Shown here: positions 1-6,767 of the stretch, one piece after another
How positions within the stretch are numbered: the first letter of the stretch is position 1
Layout: each line of letters begins with the position of its first letter
Notes under the pieces: generated by a model
What the model was told of the DNA's origin: nothing
What the model saw: only the letters and a program-made list of their open reading frames with translations
Database searches by the model: none
Made by a program: the position numbers and the translations under genes
Assembly: GCA_016784825.1 (NCBI GenBank)
Contig: JADHTT010000034.1
Span: forward strand, 1-7,188
Direction: 5' to 3'
Length of the DNA stretch: 7,188 nucleotides
Origin: Campylobacterales bacterium
GTDB taxonomy: Bacteria > Campylobacterota > Campylobacteria > Campylobacterales > Arcobacteraceae

Positions 1-137
1 CTCTCACCCTCATACATCATAATTGAACCTTTAGGGTACTTTCTAAGAATACTATAGCTTTCAATTTTTTCTAAATCACTTTGACTTAAATCTTTAAAAA
101 ATGAAATAGATTTTAAATATTCAATTTTACTTACCAA
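1..137 (-). CDS. Crp/Fnr-family cyclic nucleotide-binding-fold protein, N-terminal fragment
   Basis: Reading leftward from a TTG at 137-135 gives 45 uninterrupted codons to the window edge, starting MVSKIEYLKSISFFKDLSQ. The pattern of a short helix with LKSISFF-x-LS, then a helix (DLEKIESYS), then a beta-strand run ending in YPKGSIMMYEGE, is the typical beginning of the cyclic nucleotide-binding beta-roll of Crp/Fnr regulators. The final YxxGxxxxxEGE is the characteristic turn. An AGGAGT sequence (148-143) lies 5 bases before the TTG, and no ATG fits that spacing, which decides the start. The ligand-contact residues and any C-terminal helix-turn-helix lie outside the window, so it could be a transcription factor or another protein with the same sensory domain. 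No N-terminal Fnr-type cysteine cluster is visible in the part present. It is divergent from nifS, so control of that operon is possible but not shown. Confidence 0.8.
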   Translation of the reverse strand, partial: MVSKIEYLKSISFFKDLSQSDLEKIESYSILRKYPKGSIMMYEGE

Positions 138-142
138 TCTTT

Positions 143-148
143 ACTCCT
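143..148 (-). promoter_or_regulatory. Ribosome binding site deciding a TTG start
   Basis: On the minus strand this reads AGGAGT, a near-perfect Shine-Dalgarno, 5 bases upstream of the TTG at 137-135. It supports TTG initiation of the Crp/Fnr-like gene, since no ATG or GTG in the same frame lies at a suitable distance. Confidence 0.75.
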
Positions 149-157
149 ATTTAGCTA

Positions 158-163
158 ATCATA
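158..163 (-). promoter_or_regulatory. Candidate -10 box for the Crp/Fnr-like gene
   Basis: The minus strand reads TATGAT preceded by a T-rich TATTTTATTG. This resembles Campylobacterota sigma-70 promoters, where T-rich periodic sequence replaces a strong -35. Transcription would start about 10-15 bases before the Shine-Dalgarno. It is a sequence match only, in a very AT-rich stretch, so chance matches are likely. Confidence 0.3.
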
Positions 164-191
164 CAATAAAATAGTAATATCTAAAGTTAAG

Positions 192-216
192 TATAATTTT
201 AGTAACCTTGTATTAT
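192..216 (+). promoter_or_regulatory. Candidate promoter region of the nifS-nifU operon
   Basis: Two -10-like hexamers precede nifS: TATAAT at 192-197 and TATTAT at 211-216. The second is preceded directly by TTG. Neither has a recognisable TTGACA -35, which is normal for this phylum. The second would give a leader of about 55 bases. The rest of the 138-277 intergenic region is AT-rich sequence. I could not find a convincing inverted-repeat operator in it. Confidence 0.35.
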
Positions 217-277
217 TATTTTAAAAGAAGATAAAAATTGTCTTATTTAAAAAAGATAGGATAAAAAAAGGAAAATA

Positions 278-1489
278 ATGGAAGTTTATTTAGACAATAA
301 CTCAACAACTCCAATGGATCCAAAAATCCAAGAAATTTATTGTGAATCAACAAAAATATTTGGGAACGCAAATGTAATATATAAGCAAGGTATAGAATGT
401 AGAGCTGCACTAAATGGTGCTTATGACAAGATATATGATAGTTTAAATGCAAGCGATGATGATGATATTATATTTACATCTTCAACAACTGAAGGTAATA
501 ATGCTGTAATTAAAACATTTTTAGATGCCTATTTAAGAGATAAAGAAAATGGTAAAAATCATATTATTTCAACAGTAGCGGAACATGCATCTATTAAGTC
601 ACCTCTGGCATACTGCAAATCATTTGGTATGGAAGTAACATATCTTGGCACTGATGAAAATGGTTTAATTTCACTAGAGGAACTAAAAGAAGCAATCACA
701 GATAAAACAGCACTAGTTACAGTGCTTTATGCATCAAATGAAACAGGTGCAATTCAACCAATCAAAGAGATTGCAAGAATGTGTCAAGCAGCAGGTATTC
801 CTGTACATACAGATGCAGCACAAGCAATAGGTAAAATTAAAGTTGATCTTCAGGATTTGGGTGTAAACTACTTTACATGGTCTGCGCATAAATTTCATGG
901 ACCAAAAGGTATTGGTGGATTATATGTAAAAGCAAAATCACCATATGTAACACATATACATGGATCAAAAAATGTTATGGGTGGTAAAAGAGCTGGATCT
1001 GTTTATAATAATGGTGCAATTGCAATGGGTGAAGCTATTGAGATGGCAAATTCTGATATGAGTATTGGTTATATTGCTAACCACACAAAGAAGTTAAGAG
1101 ATAAATTAGAAGCCGCAATTTTAGAACTAGAAGATACAAAGTCTTATGTTCCTAAAGATCATAGATTAAATAATATTGTTGTTGCATCATTTAGAGGTAT
1201 TGAAGGTGAAGCGATGCTATGGGACATGAATGAAGCAGGTATTTATATTTCAACAGGAAGTTCATGTTCTTCTGAAGATCTTGAAGCTTCTGCTGTAGTA
1301 GAAGCCCTAGGTGAAAAAGTAGAAATTGCAAATGCAACTGTGATGTTTGCATTAAGTAAATTTACGACAGAAGCTGAGATTGATTATGTAATTCAAGAGT
1401 TACAAAGAATTGTACCTAGAATCAGAGAAATTTCGATGACTTACGCAAAGCAAGAAGCATTTTCGGCATTTATCGAAGATCATCATTAA
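278..1489 (+). CDS. nifS: Cysteine desulfurase NifS (class I), sulfur donor for Fe-S assembly
   Basis: PLP enzyme that converts cysteine to alanine and passes persulfide sulfur to a scaffold, here most likely the NifU encoded next. The 403-residue length is normal for NifS/IscS. Visible hallmarks are N-terminal YLDNNSTT, TEGNN at 71-75, the PLP-stacking His103, NETG at 154-157, HTDAAQ with Asp179 and Gln182, SAHK with PLP-binding Lys205, and GSSCSS with persulfide Cys330. Three family positions differ. GNPSSxH is GNANVIY (29-35), the HGGGQE-type loop is HGSKNVMGG (228-236), and the substrate-carboxylate Arg in the RFSL-type motif is Met356 (VMFALSKFTTE). The ATG has AAGG 6 bases upstream, and an in-frame TAG at 257-259 excludes a much longer start. 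nifU follows after 34 bases. The family assignment is secure. Whether this copy has full activity on cysteine is open because of Met356. Confidence 0.93.
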   Translation: MEVYLDNNSTTPMDPKIQEIYCESTKIFGNANVIYKQGIECRAALNGAYDKIYDSLNASDDDDIIFTSSTTEGNNAVIKTFLDAYLRDKENGKNHIISTVAEHASIKSPLAYCKSFGMEVTYLGTDENGLISLEELKEAITDKTALVTVLYASNETGAIQPIKEIARMCQAAGIPVHTDAAQAIGKIKVDLQDLGVNYFTWSAHKFHGPKGIGGLYVKAKSPYVTHIHGSKNVMGGKRAGSVYNNGAIAMGEAIEMANSDMSIGYIANHTKKLRDKLEAAILELEDTKSYVPKDHRLNNIVVASFRGIEGEAMLWDMNEAGIYISTGSSCSSEDLEASAVVEALGEKVEIANATVMFALSKFTTEAEIDYVIQELQRIVPRIREISMTYAKQEAFSAFIEDHH

Positions 1490-1523
1490 ATATAAAAAAC
1501 TATAAAAAAACAAGGAGTAGATC

Positions 1524-2504
1524 ATGGCAAGAAGTGATATGATTAGTGGAAATGTATGGGAACAATACAGTAAAAAAGTTCAAGAAAGAATGAACAATCC
1601 TGTAGCAATGGGTGAATTTACACAAGAAGATGCTAGCAAAGCAAATGCAAGATTAATTGTAGCAGATTTTGGAGCAGAATCATGTGGTGATGCTGTAAGA
1701 TTATTTTGGCTTGTTGATGAAACAACTGATACTATTATAGATAGTAAATTTAAATCTTTTGGTTGTGGTACAGCAATTGCATCATCTGATGCTATGGCTG
1801 AACTTTGTATTGGGAAAACAGTTGATGAGGCTATTAAGATTACAAATACAGAAGTTGAAGCATTTTTAAGAGATGATGATGGCACACCAGCTGTTCCACC
1901 TCAAAAAATGCACTGTTCTGTTATGGCATATGATGTTATACTTGAAGCAGCTTCACAATATAAAGGTGTAGATAGAGATACACTTGTAAACCAAGATATA
2001 GTTTGTGAATGTGCAAGAGTTACTCATCAAGAGATTATTAATGCTATTAGAGAACATGATATTAAAGAAGTTGAACAAATTATTGATATAACTAAAGCAG
2101 GAGCATTCTGTAAATCATGTATTAGACCTGGTGGTCATGAACCAAAAGATATATACCTTGTAGATATTTTAGCTGATGTAAGATCTCAAATGGATCAAGA
2201 AGCTCTTGAAGCTGCAGCTAATACGACTACTTCTGGAGAAATGAGCTTTGATAAGATGACTATTGTTCAAAGAATACATGCAGTTGATGCTGTAATTGCA
2301 GAATATATCAGACCAATGCTAGTTATGGATGGTGGAGATATGGAAATTGTAGATATCAAAGAAAATCTACCATACTACGATATCTATATTAGATACCTAG
2401 GAGCATGTGGTTCATGTGCCTCTGGTTCAACAGGTACACTTTATGCAATTGAATCTACACTTAAATCAAAAGTAGATGAAAACATTAGAGTACTGCCAAT
2501 TTAA
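1524..2504 (+). CDS. nifU: Three-domain Fe-S cluster scaffold NifU
   Basis: Scaffold on which [2Fe-2S] and [4Fe-4S] clusters are built before transfer to apo-proteins in the cytoplasm. The 326-residue protein has the full NifU architecture. An IscU-like domain (about 1-145) carries the cluster-ligand triad Cys54 (SCGD), Cys81 (GCGT) and Cys131 (HCSVMA). A BFD-like [2Fe-2S] domain (about 155-205) has CxC at 161/163 and CxxC at 196/199. A C-terminal Nfu domain (about 245-326) has MDGGDMEI and CxxC at 295/298. The PPQK before Cys131 is NifU-like and lacks the exact LPPVK of IscU proteins that use HscA. AAGGAG sits 6 bases before the ATG. It is co-directional with nifS and closed by a terminator, so the two genes probably form a two-gene operon. 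With no nitrogenase genes in view, and NIF-type machinery being the general Fe-S system in Campylobacterota, a housekeeping role is inferred. Confidence 0.96.
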   Translation: MARSDMISGNVWEQYSKKVQERMNNPVAMGEFTQEDASKANARLIVADFGAESCGDAVRLFWLVDETTDTIIDSKFKSFGCGTAIASSDAMAELCIGKTVDEAIKITNTEVEAFLRDDDGTPAVPPQKMHCSVMAYDVILEAASQYKGVDRDTLVNQDIVCECARVTHQEIINAIREHDIKEVEQIIDITKAGAFCKSCIRPGGHEPKDIYLVDILADVRSQMDQEALEAAANTTTSGEMSFDKMTIVQRIHAVDAVIAEYIRPMLVMDGGDMEIVDIKENLPYYDIYIRYLGACGSCASGSTGTLYAIESTLKSKVDENIRVLPI

Positions 2505-2524
2505 GTAGCTTGAGAGATGAGAAT

Positions 2525-2560
2525 AAAAAGGGTAGCTATAAAGGCTATCCTTTTTTATTT
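2525..2560 (+). terminator. Rho-independent terminator after nifU
   Basis: GGGTAGC (2530-2536) pairs with GCTATCC (2544-2550), a 7-bp stem with one G-T pair around a 7-base loop, followed by TTTTTT (2551-2556). Flanking A-run and T-run can extend the stem by about 5 A-T pairs. The A-run also makes it work in principle in the opposite direction, but no convergent gene needs it. It lies 20 bases after the nifU stop. Confidence 0.9.
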
Positions 2561-2571
2561 TATAGAAGTTA

Positions 2572-2600
2572 TTGAGCCTTAATAGCAATTTTTGTATAAT
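2572..2600 (+). promoter_or_regulatory. Sigma-70-type promoter for mscS-argH
   Basis: TTGAGC (2572-2577) and a perfect TATAAT (2595-2600) are separated by 17 bases, the optimal sigma-70 spacing, and TTTTTG directly precedes the -10 as in Campylobacterota promoters. Predicted transcription start is near 2607, about 17 bases before the mscS ATG. It sits immediately downstream of the nifU terminator, which supports independent transcription of this unit. It is the best promoter in the window. Confidence 0.7.
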
Positions 2601-2623
2601 AGAGATTATTTGAGAGGGTAAAT

Positions 2624-3412
2624 ATGGAAAATATTACTAGCATGGTTTATGGTTATTCTGTTAATGTTATCATTGCATTGGCTATTTTTATTATTGGAAG
2701 AAAAGTAGCACAAGTAGCAACTAATATATTTGTACAATTTTTAGAAAAATCAAAAGTTGAAAAAACACTTAAAAGCTTTTTAGAGAATGTAGTTTATACA
2801 TTGTTACTTATTGTGATAGTGTTAGCTGCGCTCAATCAATTGGGAGTACAAACCACCTCTTTTATTGCTATTTTAGGTGCAGCTAGTTTAGCTATAGGTT
2901 TAGCTTTCAAAAGTACATTATCAAACATTAGTGCAGGTGTAATGATAGTGATTTTTAAACCCTTTACGATAGGTGATTATCTTGAAGTTGCAGGGGTAAC
3001 TGGTACTGTGGAGGAGTTGAATCTTTTTCATACTATTTTTAAAACGGGTGATAATAAAGTCATTATTGTACCAAATTCAAAAATAACAGCAAATAATATT
3101 ATCAACTATTCAAAAAAAGATGTCAGAAGATTAGATCTTATTTTTGGAATTGGTTATGATGATGATTTAAAAATAGCAAAAGATATTTTACTACAACTTG
3201 CCAATGATGACATAAGAGTGCTACACGATACAGAGCCTTTTGTAGCCGTAAAAGAATTGGCAAATAGTAGTGTAAATCTATTGTTGCGGGTTTGGGTAAA
3301 AAGAGCTGATTATTGGGAAGTAAATTTTGATATGCTTGAAAAAGTAAAACTTACTTTTGATGAAAAAGGTATCTCTATACCATATCCACAAATGGATATT
3401 CATAACAAATAA
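2624..3412 (+). CDS. mscS: Small-conductance mechanosensitive channel MscS
   Basis: Inner-membrane channel that opens on membrane tension and releases solutes during hypo-osmotic shock; the family works as a heptamer. The 262 residues give three hydrophobic segments, about 11-30 (TM1), 53-72 (TM2) and 78-111 (TM3, pore-lining). A soluble beta domain and a C-terminal alpha/beta domain ending in [12 protein letters not shown], a family hallmark, follow. By comparison with the E. coli protein recalled from memory, the pore-seal leucines correspond to Leu89 and Leu93 and the second hinge Gly121 to Gly105. The first hinge Gln112-Gly113 is Lys96-Ser97 here. The N-terminus is about 16 residues shorter than in E. 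coli, and the C-terminal tail is also short. GAGAGGG lies 5 bases before the ATG. argH follows after 14 bases, so co-transcription is likely, though no functional link with arginine synthesis is evident. Confidence 0.93.
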   Translation: MENITSMVYGYSVNVIIALAIFIIGRKVAQVATNIFVQFLEKSKVEKTLKSFLENVVYTLLLIVIVLAALNQLGVQTTSFIAILGAASLAIGLAFKSTLSNISAGVMIVIFKPFTIGDYLEVAGVTGTVEELNLFHTIFKTGDNKVIIVPNSKITANNIINYSKKDVRRLDLIFGIGYDDDLKIAKDILLQLANDDIRVLHDTEPFVAVKELANSSVNLLLRVWVKRADYWEVNFDMLEKVKLTFDEKGISIPYPQMDIHNK

Positions 3413-3426
3413 AAGATAGGAAAAAT

Positions 3427-4809
3427 ATGGCAAATAAACAAATATTGAAAAACACAAATGCAAAATTGTTAGATGAATTTAATGCATCTATAATGTTTGA
3501 CAAAGAATTATACGCACAAGATATCAAAGGTAGTATCGCTCATTCAAAAATGCTCGCTTTACAAGATATAATTAGTGTAGAAGATCAAGAAAAAATAGAA
3601 TCTGGACTTTTACGAATCAAAGGTGAGATAGAAGCTGGAGAGTTTGAATGGAAAATAGAGCATGAAGATGTTCACATGGCTATTGAAAGTCGTCTAATCA
3701 ATCTAATTGGTGATGCAGGTAAGAGGCTTCATACAGCAAGAAGTAGAAATGATCAAGTAGCAACAGACTTTACACTTTATGTACAAGACAAAACTATTGT
3801 ACTAAAAAACAAACTAAAAGTTCTTATAGAAACTTTAGTAAATATTTCTTCAAATCATACAACTACGCTAATACCAGGTATGACACACTTACAGCATGCC
3901 CAACCTATTAATTTTGGGTACCACTTAATGGCATATGCAAATATGTTCAAAAGAGACTATGAAAGATTTGAAAGTGCATATGCTAGAAATAACAACTGTC
4001 CATTAGGTTCAGCTGCCCTAGCAGGAACACCACACAATATTGATAGAGATAAAACTGCACAACTTCTTGGGTTTGAGTCACCAACGCTTTGTGCACTTGA
4101 TACAAGTTCAAATAGAGATTTTGCACTTGATATACTATACAATATATCGGTATCTATGATGCATATTAGTAGATTAAGTGAAGAGCTTATTCTATGGTCA
4201 AGCTACGAATTTGGTTTTGTTAAGATGAGCGATGAATATGCTACTACATCATCAATAATGCCTCAAAAGAAAAATCCAGATGTGCCAGAGCTTCTTAGAG
4301 GTAAAACAGGACGAGCATATGGAAATCTTATGAGCTTACTAACAGTTATGAAAGGTCTTCCGTTAGCTTATAATAAAGATACACAAGAGGATAAAGAAGG
4401 TGTATTTGATAGCGTTAAAACACTTGATATTTCACTTGATATTCTTACAGCAGTAATGGATACTTTAATTATAAATGTGGATACTATGGAAGAAGCTTGT
4501 AAAATTGGTCATCTAAGTGCTACAGATCTTGCTGATTATTTAGTCACTAATGCCAATATGCCATTTAGAACTGCATACTATATCACAAAAGATGTAGTAG
4601 CAAAAGCGAATAGTTTAAATAAAGATATGAGTGAACTTACAATCGATGAAATTAGAGATGCAAATGAAGAAATATCAGATGTAAAAAATGAAATTGTAGA
4701 GTATCTAAATTTAAGAAATTCAATGAATGCAAGAACAAGCTTTGGTGGTACTAGTACACAAAAAACGCAAGAGCAAATTGATATATTTAAACAGTGGCTT
4801 AATCAATAA
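3427..4809 (+). CDS. argH: Argininosuccinate lyase
   Basis: Splits argininosuccinate into arginine and fumarate, the last step of arginine synthesis; a cytoplasmic homotetramer of the fumarase/aspartase superfamily. The 460 residues match the usual length. Conserved blocks are [13 protein letters not shown] (102-114), MTHLQHAQP (152-160) with the Thr-His pair at 153-154, [11 protein letters not shown] (191-201), [10 protein letters not shown] (223-232), the signature [11 protein letters not shown] (275-285) carrying the catalytic Ser, and the C-terminal SFGGTS (438-443). The residue before the two serines is Thr274 where the fumarate-lyase signature has Gly, and LGSAALAGT replaces the usual LGSGALAGT. 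The start has AGATAGGA a few bases upstream and is placed 14 bases after the mscS stop, suggesting the mscS promoter also drives it. No other arg gene is in the window. Confidence 0.96.
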   Translation: MANKQILKNTNAKLLDEFNASIMFDKELYAQDIKGSIAHSKMLALQDIISVEDQEKIESGLLRIKGEIEAGEFEWKIEHEDVHMAIESRLINLIGDAGKRLHTARSRNDQVATDFTLYVQDKTIVLKNKLKVLIETLVNISSNHTTTLIPGMTHLQHAQPINFGYHLMAYANMFKRDYERFESAYARNNNCPLGSAALAGTPHNIDRDKTAQLLGFESPTLCALDTSSNRDFALDILYNISVSMMHISRLSEELILWSSYEFGFVKMSDEYATTSSIMPQKKNPDVPELLRGKTGRAYGNLMSLLTVMKGLPLAYNKDTQEDKEGVFDSVKTLDISLDILTAVMDTLIINVDTMEEACKIGHLSATDLADYLVTNANMPFRTAYYITKDVVAKANSLNKDMSELTIDEIRDANEEISDVKNEIVEYLNLRNSMNARTSFGGTSTQKTQEQIDIFKQWLNQ

Positions 4810-4814
4810 TCTTA

Positions 4815-4837
4815 TTTAAGCCCTTTTTGGATAAAAT
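4815..4837 (+). promoter_or_regulatory. Candidate promoter for tig-clpP-def
   Basis: TTTAAG (4815-4820) followed by CCCTTTTTGG and the -10-like TAAAAT (4832-4837) resembles the Campylobacterota pattern of a T-rich block and TTTTTG before the -10. It lies in the 61-base gap between argH and tig and would give a leader of about 25-30 bases. No convincing terminator separates argH from tig, since the only hairpin here (GGAT-AAA-ATCC, 4829-4839) is short and lacks a following T-run. Read-through from argH is therefore also possible. Confidence 0.4.
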
Positions 4838-4857
4838 CCTATAAATTTTTAATATAC

Positions 4858-4861
4858 GGAG
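4858..4861 (+). promoter_or_regulatory. Ribosome binding site deciding the GTG start of tig
   Basis: GGAG lies 9 bases before GTG at 4871-4873. The nearby ATG at 4880 is out of frame and is followed at once by a stop, so the GTG is the only start that keeps the conserved N-terminus ([13 protein letters not shown]). Confidence 0.7.
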
Positions 4862-4870
4862 TAAATTTAC

Positions 4871-6172
4871 GTGGAATATAATGTAAACAAAATAGACGAA
4901 GCAAACGCAGTTGTAGAGGCTACTCTACCAAAAGAATTAATTGAAACTAAATTAGATCAAATTGCAAAGAATGCAGCAAAATCTATGGATATTCAAGGAT
5001 TTCGAAAAGGTAAAGTACCTGTAGCAATCATTAAACAAAGATATGGAGCAAAAATGGCTCAAGATGCTGAGGGTGAAGCTTTAAGAGAAGTATTCACTGC
5101 AGCATTAAATGAACTTGAAATTTCAAACGATAGACTAGTTGGTGAGCCAGCTGTAACTAAATTTGATAAGCAAGAAGATGGTTCAATTCAAGTTGAATTA
5201 AAAGTTTCTGCTAGACCAGAAGTTAATCTTGGTGACTACAAAGCACTATTACCTGAAGTTGAAGTAAAAGATGCTTCAGAAGAAGAGGTTGATGCTAGAT
5301 TAAGTGATATTGCAGGTCAAAATGCTCCATTAGAAAAAATCAAAAGAAAAAGAATGGCTAAAAAAGGTGATTATGCAGTAATCGACTTTGAAGGATTCAA
5401 AGATGGTGTAGCATTTGATGGTGGTAAAGCTGATGGTCATACATTAGAGCTTGGTTCTGGTTCATTTATCCCTGGATTTGAAGATCAAGTAATTGGTATG
5501 AAATATGAAGAGCAAAAAGATATTACTGTTACTTTCCCAGAAGAGTACCAATCTGCAGACCTAGCAGGAGCAGAAGTAGTATTTAAGGTAACTTTACATG
5601 AGCTACAAGAAAAAGGTGAACCTGTAATTGATGATGAGTTTGCAAAGCAAGTTCTTCAAGGTGAAGAAAATGCAGATTTAGCAATGCTAAAAGATAAAGT
5701 ATCAGAGCAAATTAAAAATGAAAAAATGAACTCTTACTACCAAGAAGAATTAAAACCTGCATATATTGAAGCACTTGTAGAAGCTAATGACTTTGCTATT
5801 CCTGCATCTATATTAGAACAAGAAGAAAATCAAGCATTAAATAATCAAATTAGACAGATGAAAGAAGATGAAATTAAAGCACTTCAAGAAGATCAAGCTA
5901 AAATTGATGCTATGAGAGCTGAAGTAAATCCAGATGCAGTTAAAAGTGTAAAAGCTACATTTATTGTAGATGCACTAGCAAAAGCAGAAGGTGTTGAAGT
6001 AAGTGACCAAGAAGTAAGTCAAACTATTTACTATGAAGCGATGATGACTGGTCAAGATGGTCAAGCTATGATCAAGCAATATGAAGAGCAAGGTTACCTA
6101 CCAGCTATCAAAATGTCTATGATTGAGCAAAAAGTTATCACTAAACTTCTAGACGAAAAAGCAGGAAAGTAG
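4871..6172 (+). CDS. tig: Trigger factor, ribosome-associated chaperone and prolyl isomerase
   Basis: Binds at the ribosomal exit tunnel and shields emerging chains; also has peptidyl-prolyl isomerase activity. The 433 residues cover all three domains. The N-terminal ribosome-binding domain (about 1-115) has the signature GFRKGKVP at 43-50. The FKBP-like isomerase domain (about 155-245) has [29 protein letters not shown] and VTFPEEY. The helical C-terminal chaperone domain (about 250-433) is rich in Glu, Gln and Lys. Translation starts at GTG. clpP begins 4 bases after the stop and its Shine-Dalgarno (AGGA, 6163-6166) lies inside the last codons of tig, indicating coupled expression. Family, length and neighbours all agree. 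Confidence 0.97.
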   Translation: MEYNVNKIDEANAVVEATLPKELIETKLDQIAKNAAKSMDIQGFRKGKVPVAIIKQRYGAKMAQDAEGEALREVFTAALNELEISNDRLVGEPAVTKFDKQEDGSIQVELKVSARPEVNLGDYKALLPEVEVKDASEEEVDARLSDIAGQNAPLEKIKRKRMAKKGDYAVIDFEGFKDGVAFDGGKADGHTLELGSGSFIPGFEDQVIGMKYEEQKDITVTFPEEYQSADLAGAEVVFKVTLHELQEKGEPVIDDEFAKQVLQGEENADLAMLKDKVSEQIKNEKMNSYYQEELKPAYIEALVEANDFAIPASILEQEENQALNNQIRQMKEDEIKALQEDQAKIDAMRAEVNPDAVKSVKATFIVDALAKAEGVEVSDQEVSQTIYYEAMMTGQDGQAMIKQYEEQGYLPAIKMSMIEQKVITKLLDEKAGK

Positions 6173-6176
6173 TAAC

Positions 6177-6761
6177 ATGAGCTATATCCCATACGTTGTA
6201 GAGCAAACTGGTCGAGGTGAACGAAGTTACGATATATATTCTAGGCTTCTTAAAGATAGAATTATCATGCTTAGTGGTGAGATAAATGACCAAGTAGCTT
6301 CTACAGTAGTTGCACAACTTCTTTTTTTAGAAGCTGAAGACCCAGATAAAGATATCTTTCTTTATATAAACTCTCCAGGTGGCGTAATTACAAGTGGGAT
6401 GAGTATCTACGATACTATGAATTATATTAGACCCGATATTTGTACTATCTGTATAGGACAAGCTGCATCAATGGGATCATTCCTATTAAGCTCTGGTACT
6501 AAAGGTAAAAGATTTTCTTTACCAAACTCTAGAATCATGATTCATCAACCATTAGGTGGTGCTCAGGGTCAAGCTACTGATATTCAAATACAAGCGGCTG
6601 AGATTCAAAGAATGAAAGATAGTTTAAATTCAATTCTAGCAGAACAAACTGGACAAGATATCTCTACACTTGAAAAAGATACAGACAGAGACAATTTTAT
6701 GAGTTCTCAAGAAGCATTAGAATACGGTCTAATAGATAAAGTTATAACAAAACATAAATAA
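6177..6761 (+). CDS. clpP: ATP-dependent Clp protease proteolytic subunit
   Basis: Serine peptidase that forms the double-ring degradation chamber fed by ClpA/ClpX-type unfoldases. The 194 residues carry the complete catalytic triad: Ser98 in [11 protein letters not shown], His123 in [15 protein letters not shown] and Asp172 in DTDRDNFMS. The oxyanion-region NSPGG is at 65-69. The N-terminus ([20 protein letters not shown]) is short, with no long propeptide. It lies 4 bases after tig and 6 bases before def, so the three genes are probably one transcript. No Clp ATPase gene is in the window. It is a typical housekeeping ClpP with nothing unusual in its core residues. Confidence 0.97.
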   Translation: MSYIPYVVEQTGRGERSYDIYSRLLKDRIIMLSGEINDQVASTVVAQLLFLEAEDPDKDIFLYINSPGGVITSGMSIYDTMNYIRPDICTICIGQAASMGSFLLSSGTKGKRFSLPNSRIMIHQPLGGAQGQATDIQIQAAEIQRMKDSLNSILAEQTGQDISTLEKDTDRDNFMSSQEALEYGLIDKVITKHK

Positions 6762-6767
6762 TTCAAT

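Noticed and set aside
241..256. Imperfect palindrome TCTTATTTAAAAAAGA in the nifS leader as a possible operator
   Set aside because: It is all A/T apart from the ends, and similar runs are expected by chance in this sequence. No second copy was seen near another promoter beyond a 10-base match.
243..452. 69-codon minus-strand open frame overlapping the start of nifS
   Set aside because: It overlaps clear nifS coding sequence, its product is low-complexity and His/Leu/Tyr-rich with no recognisable domain, and I see no ribosome binding site.
1580..1885. 101-codon minus-strand open frame inside nifU
   Set aside because: It is antisense to the cysteine-bearing IscU-like domain of NifU. Its Ser/Ala/Val-rich product is a by-product of the codon usage on the other strand.
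278..2504. Nitrogen-fixation cluster suggested by nifS and nifU
   Set aside because: No nitrogenase or cofactor genes accompany them. In Campylobacterota a NifS/NifU pair commonly serves as the general Fe-S system, and a terminator ends the unit right after nifU.
3278..3463. 61-codon minus-strand open frame across the mscS-argH junction
   Set aside because: It is antisense to two well-supported genes and has a Phe/Tyr/Ile-rich product of the kind random AT-rich sequence gives.
3957..4142. 61-codon minus-strand open frame inside argH
   Set aside because: It is antisense to conserved ArgH motifs ([21 protein letters not shown]) and has no domain of its own.
4810..4819. TCTTATTTAA shared with positions 241-250 upstream of nifS, as a shared regulatory box
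   Set aside because: A 10-base, almost pure A/T match between two AT-rich intergenic regions is not significant. Here it overlaps the candidate tig promoter.
4829..4839. GGATAAAATCC hairpin as a terminator after argH
   Set aside because: The stem is only 4 bp with a 3-base loop and no T-run directly after it. It overlaps the candidate -10 of tig.
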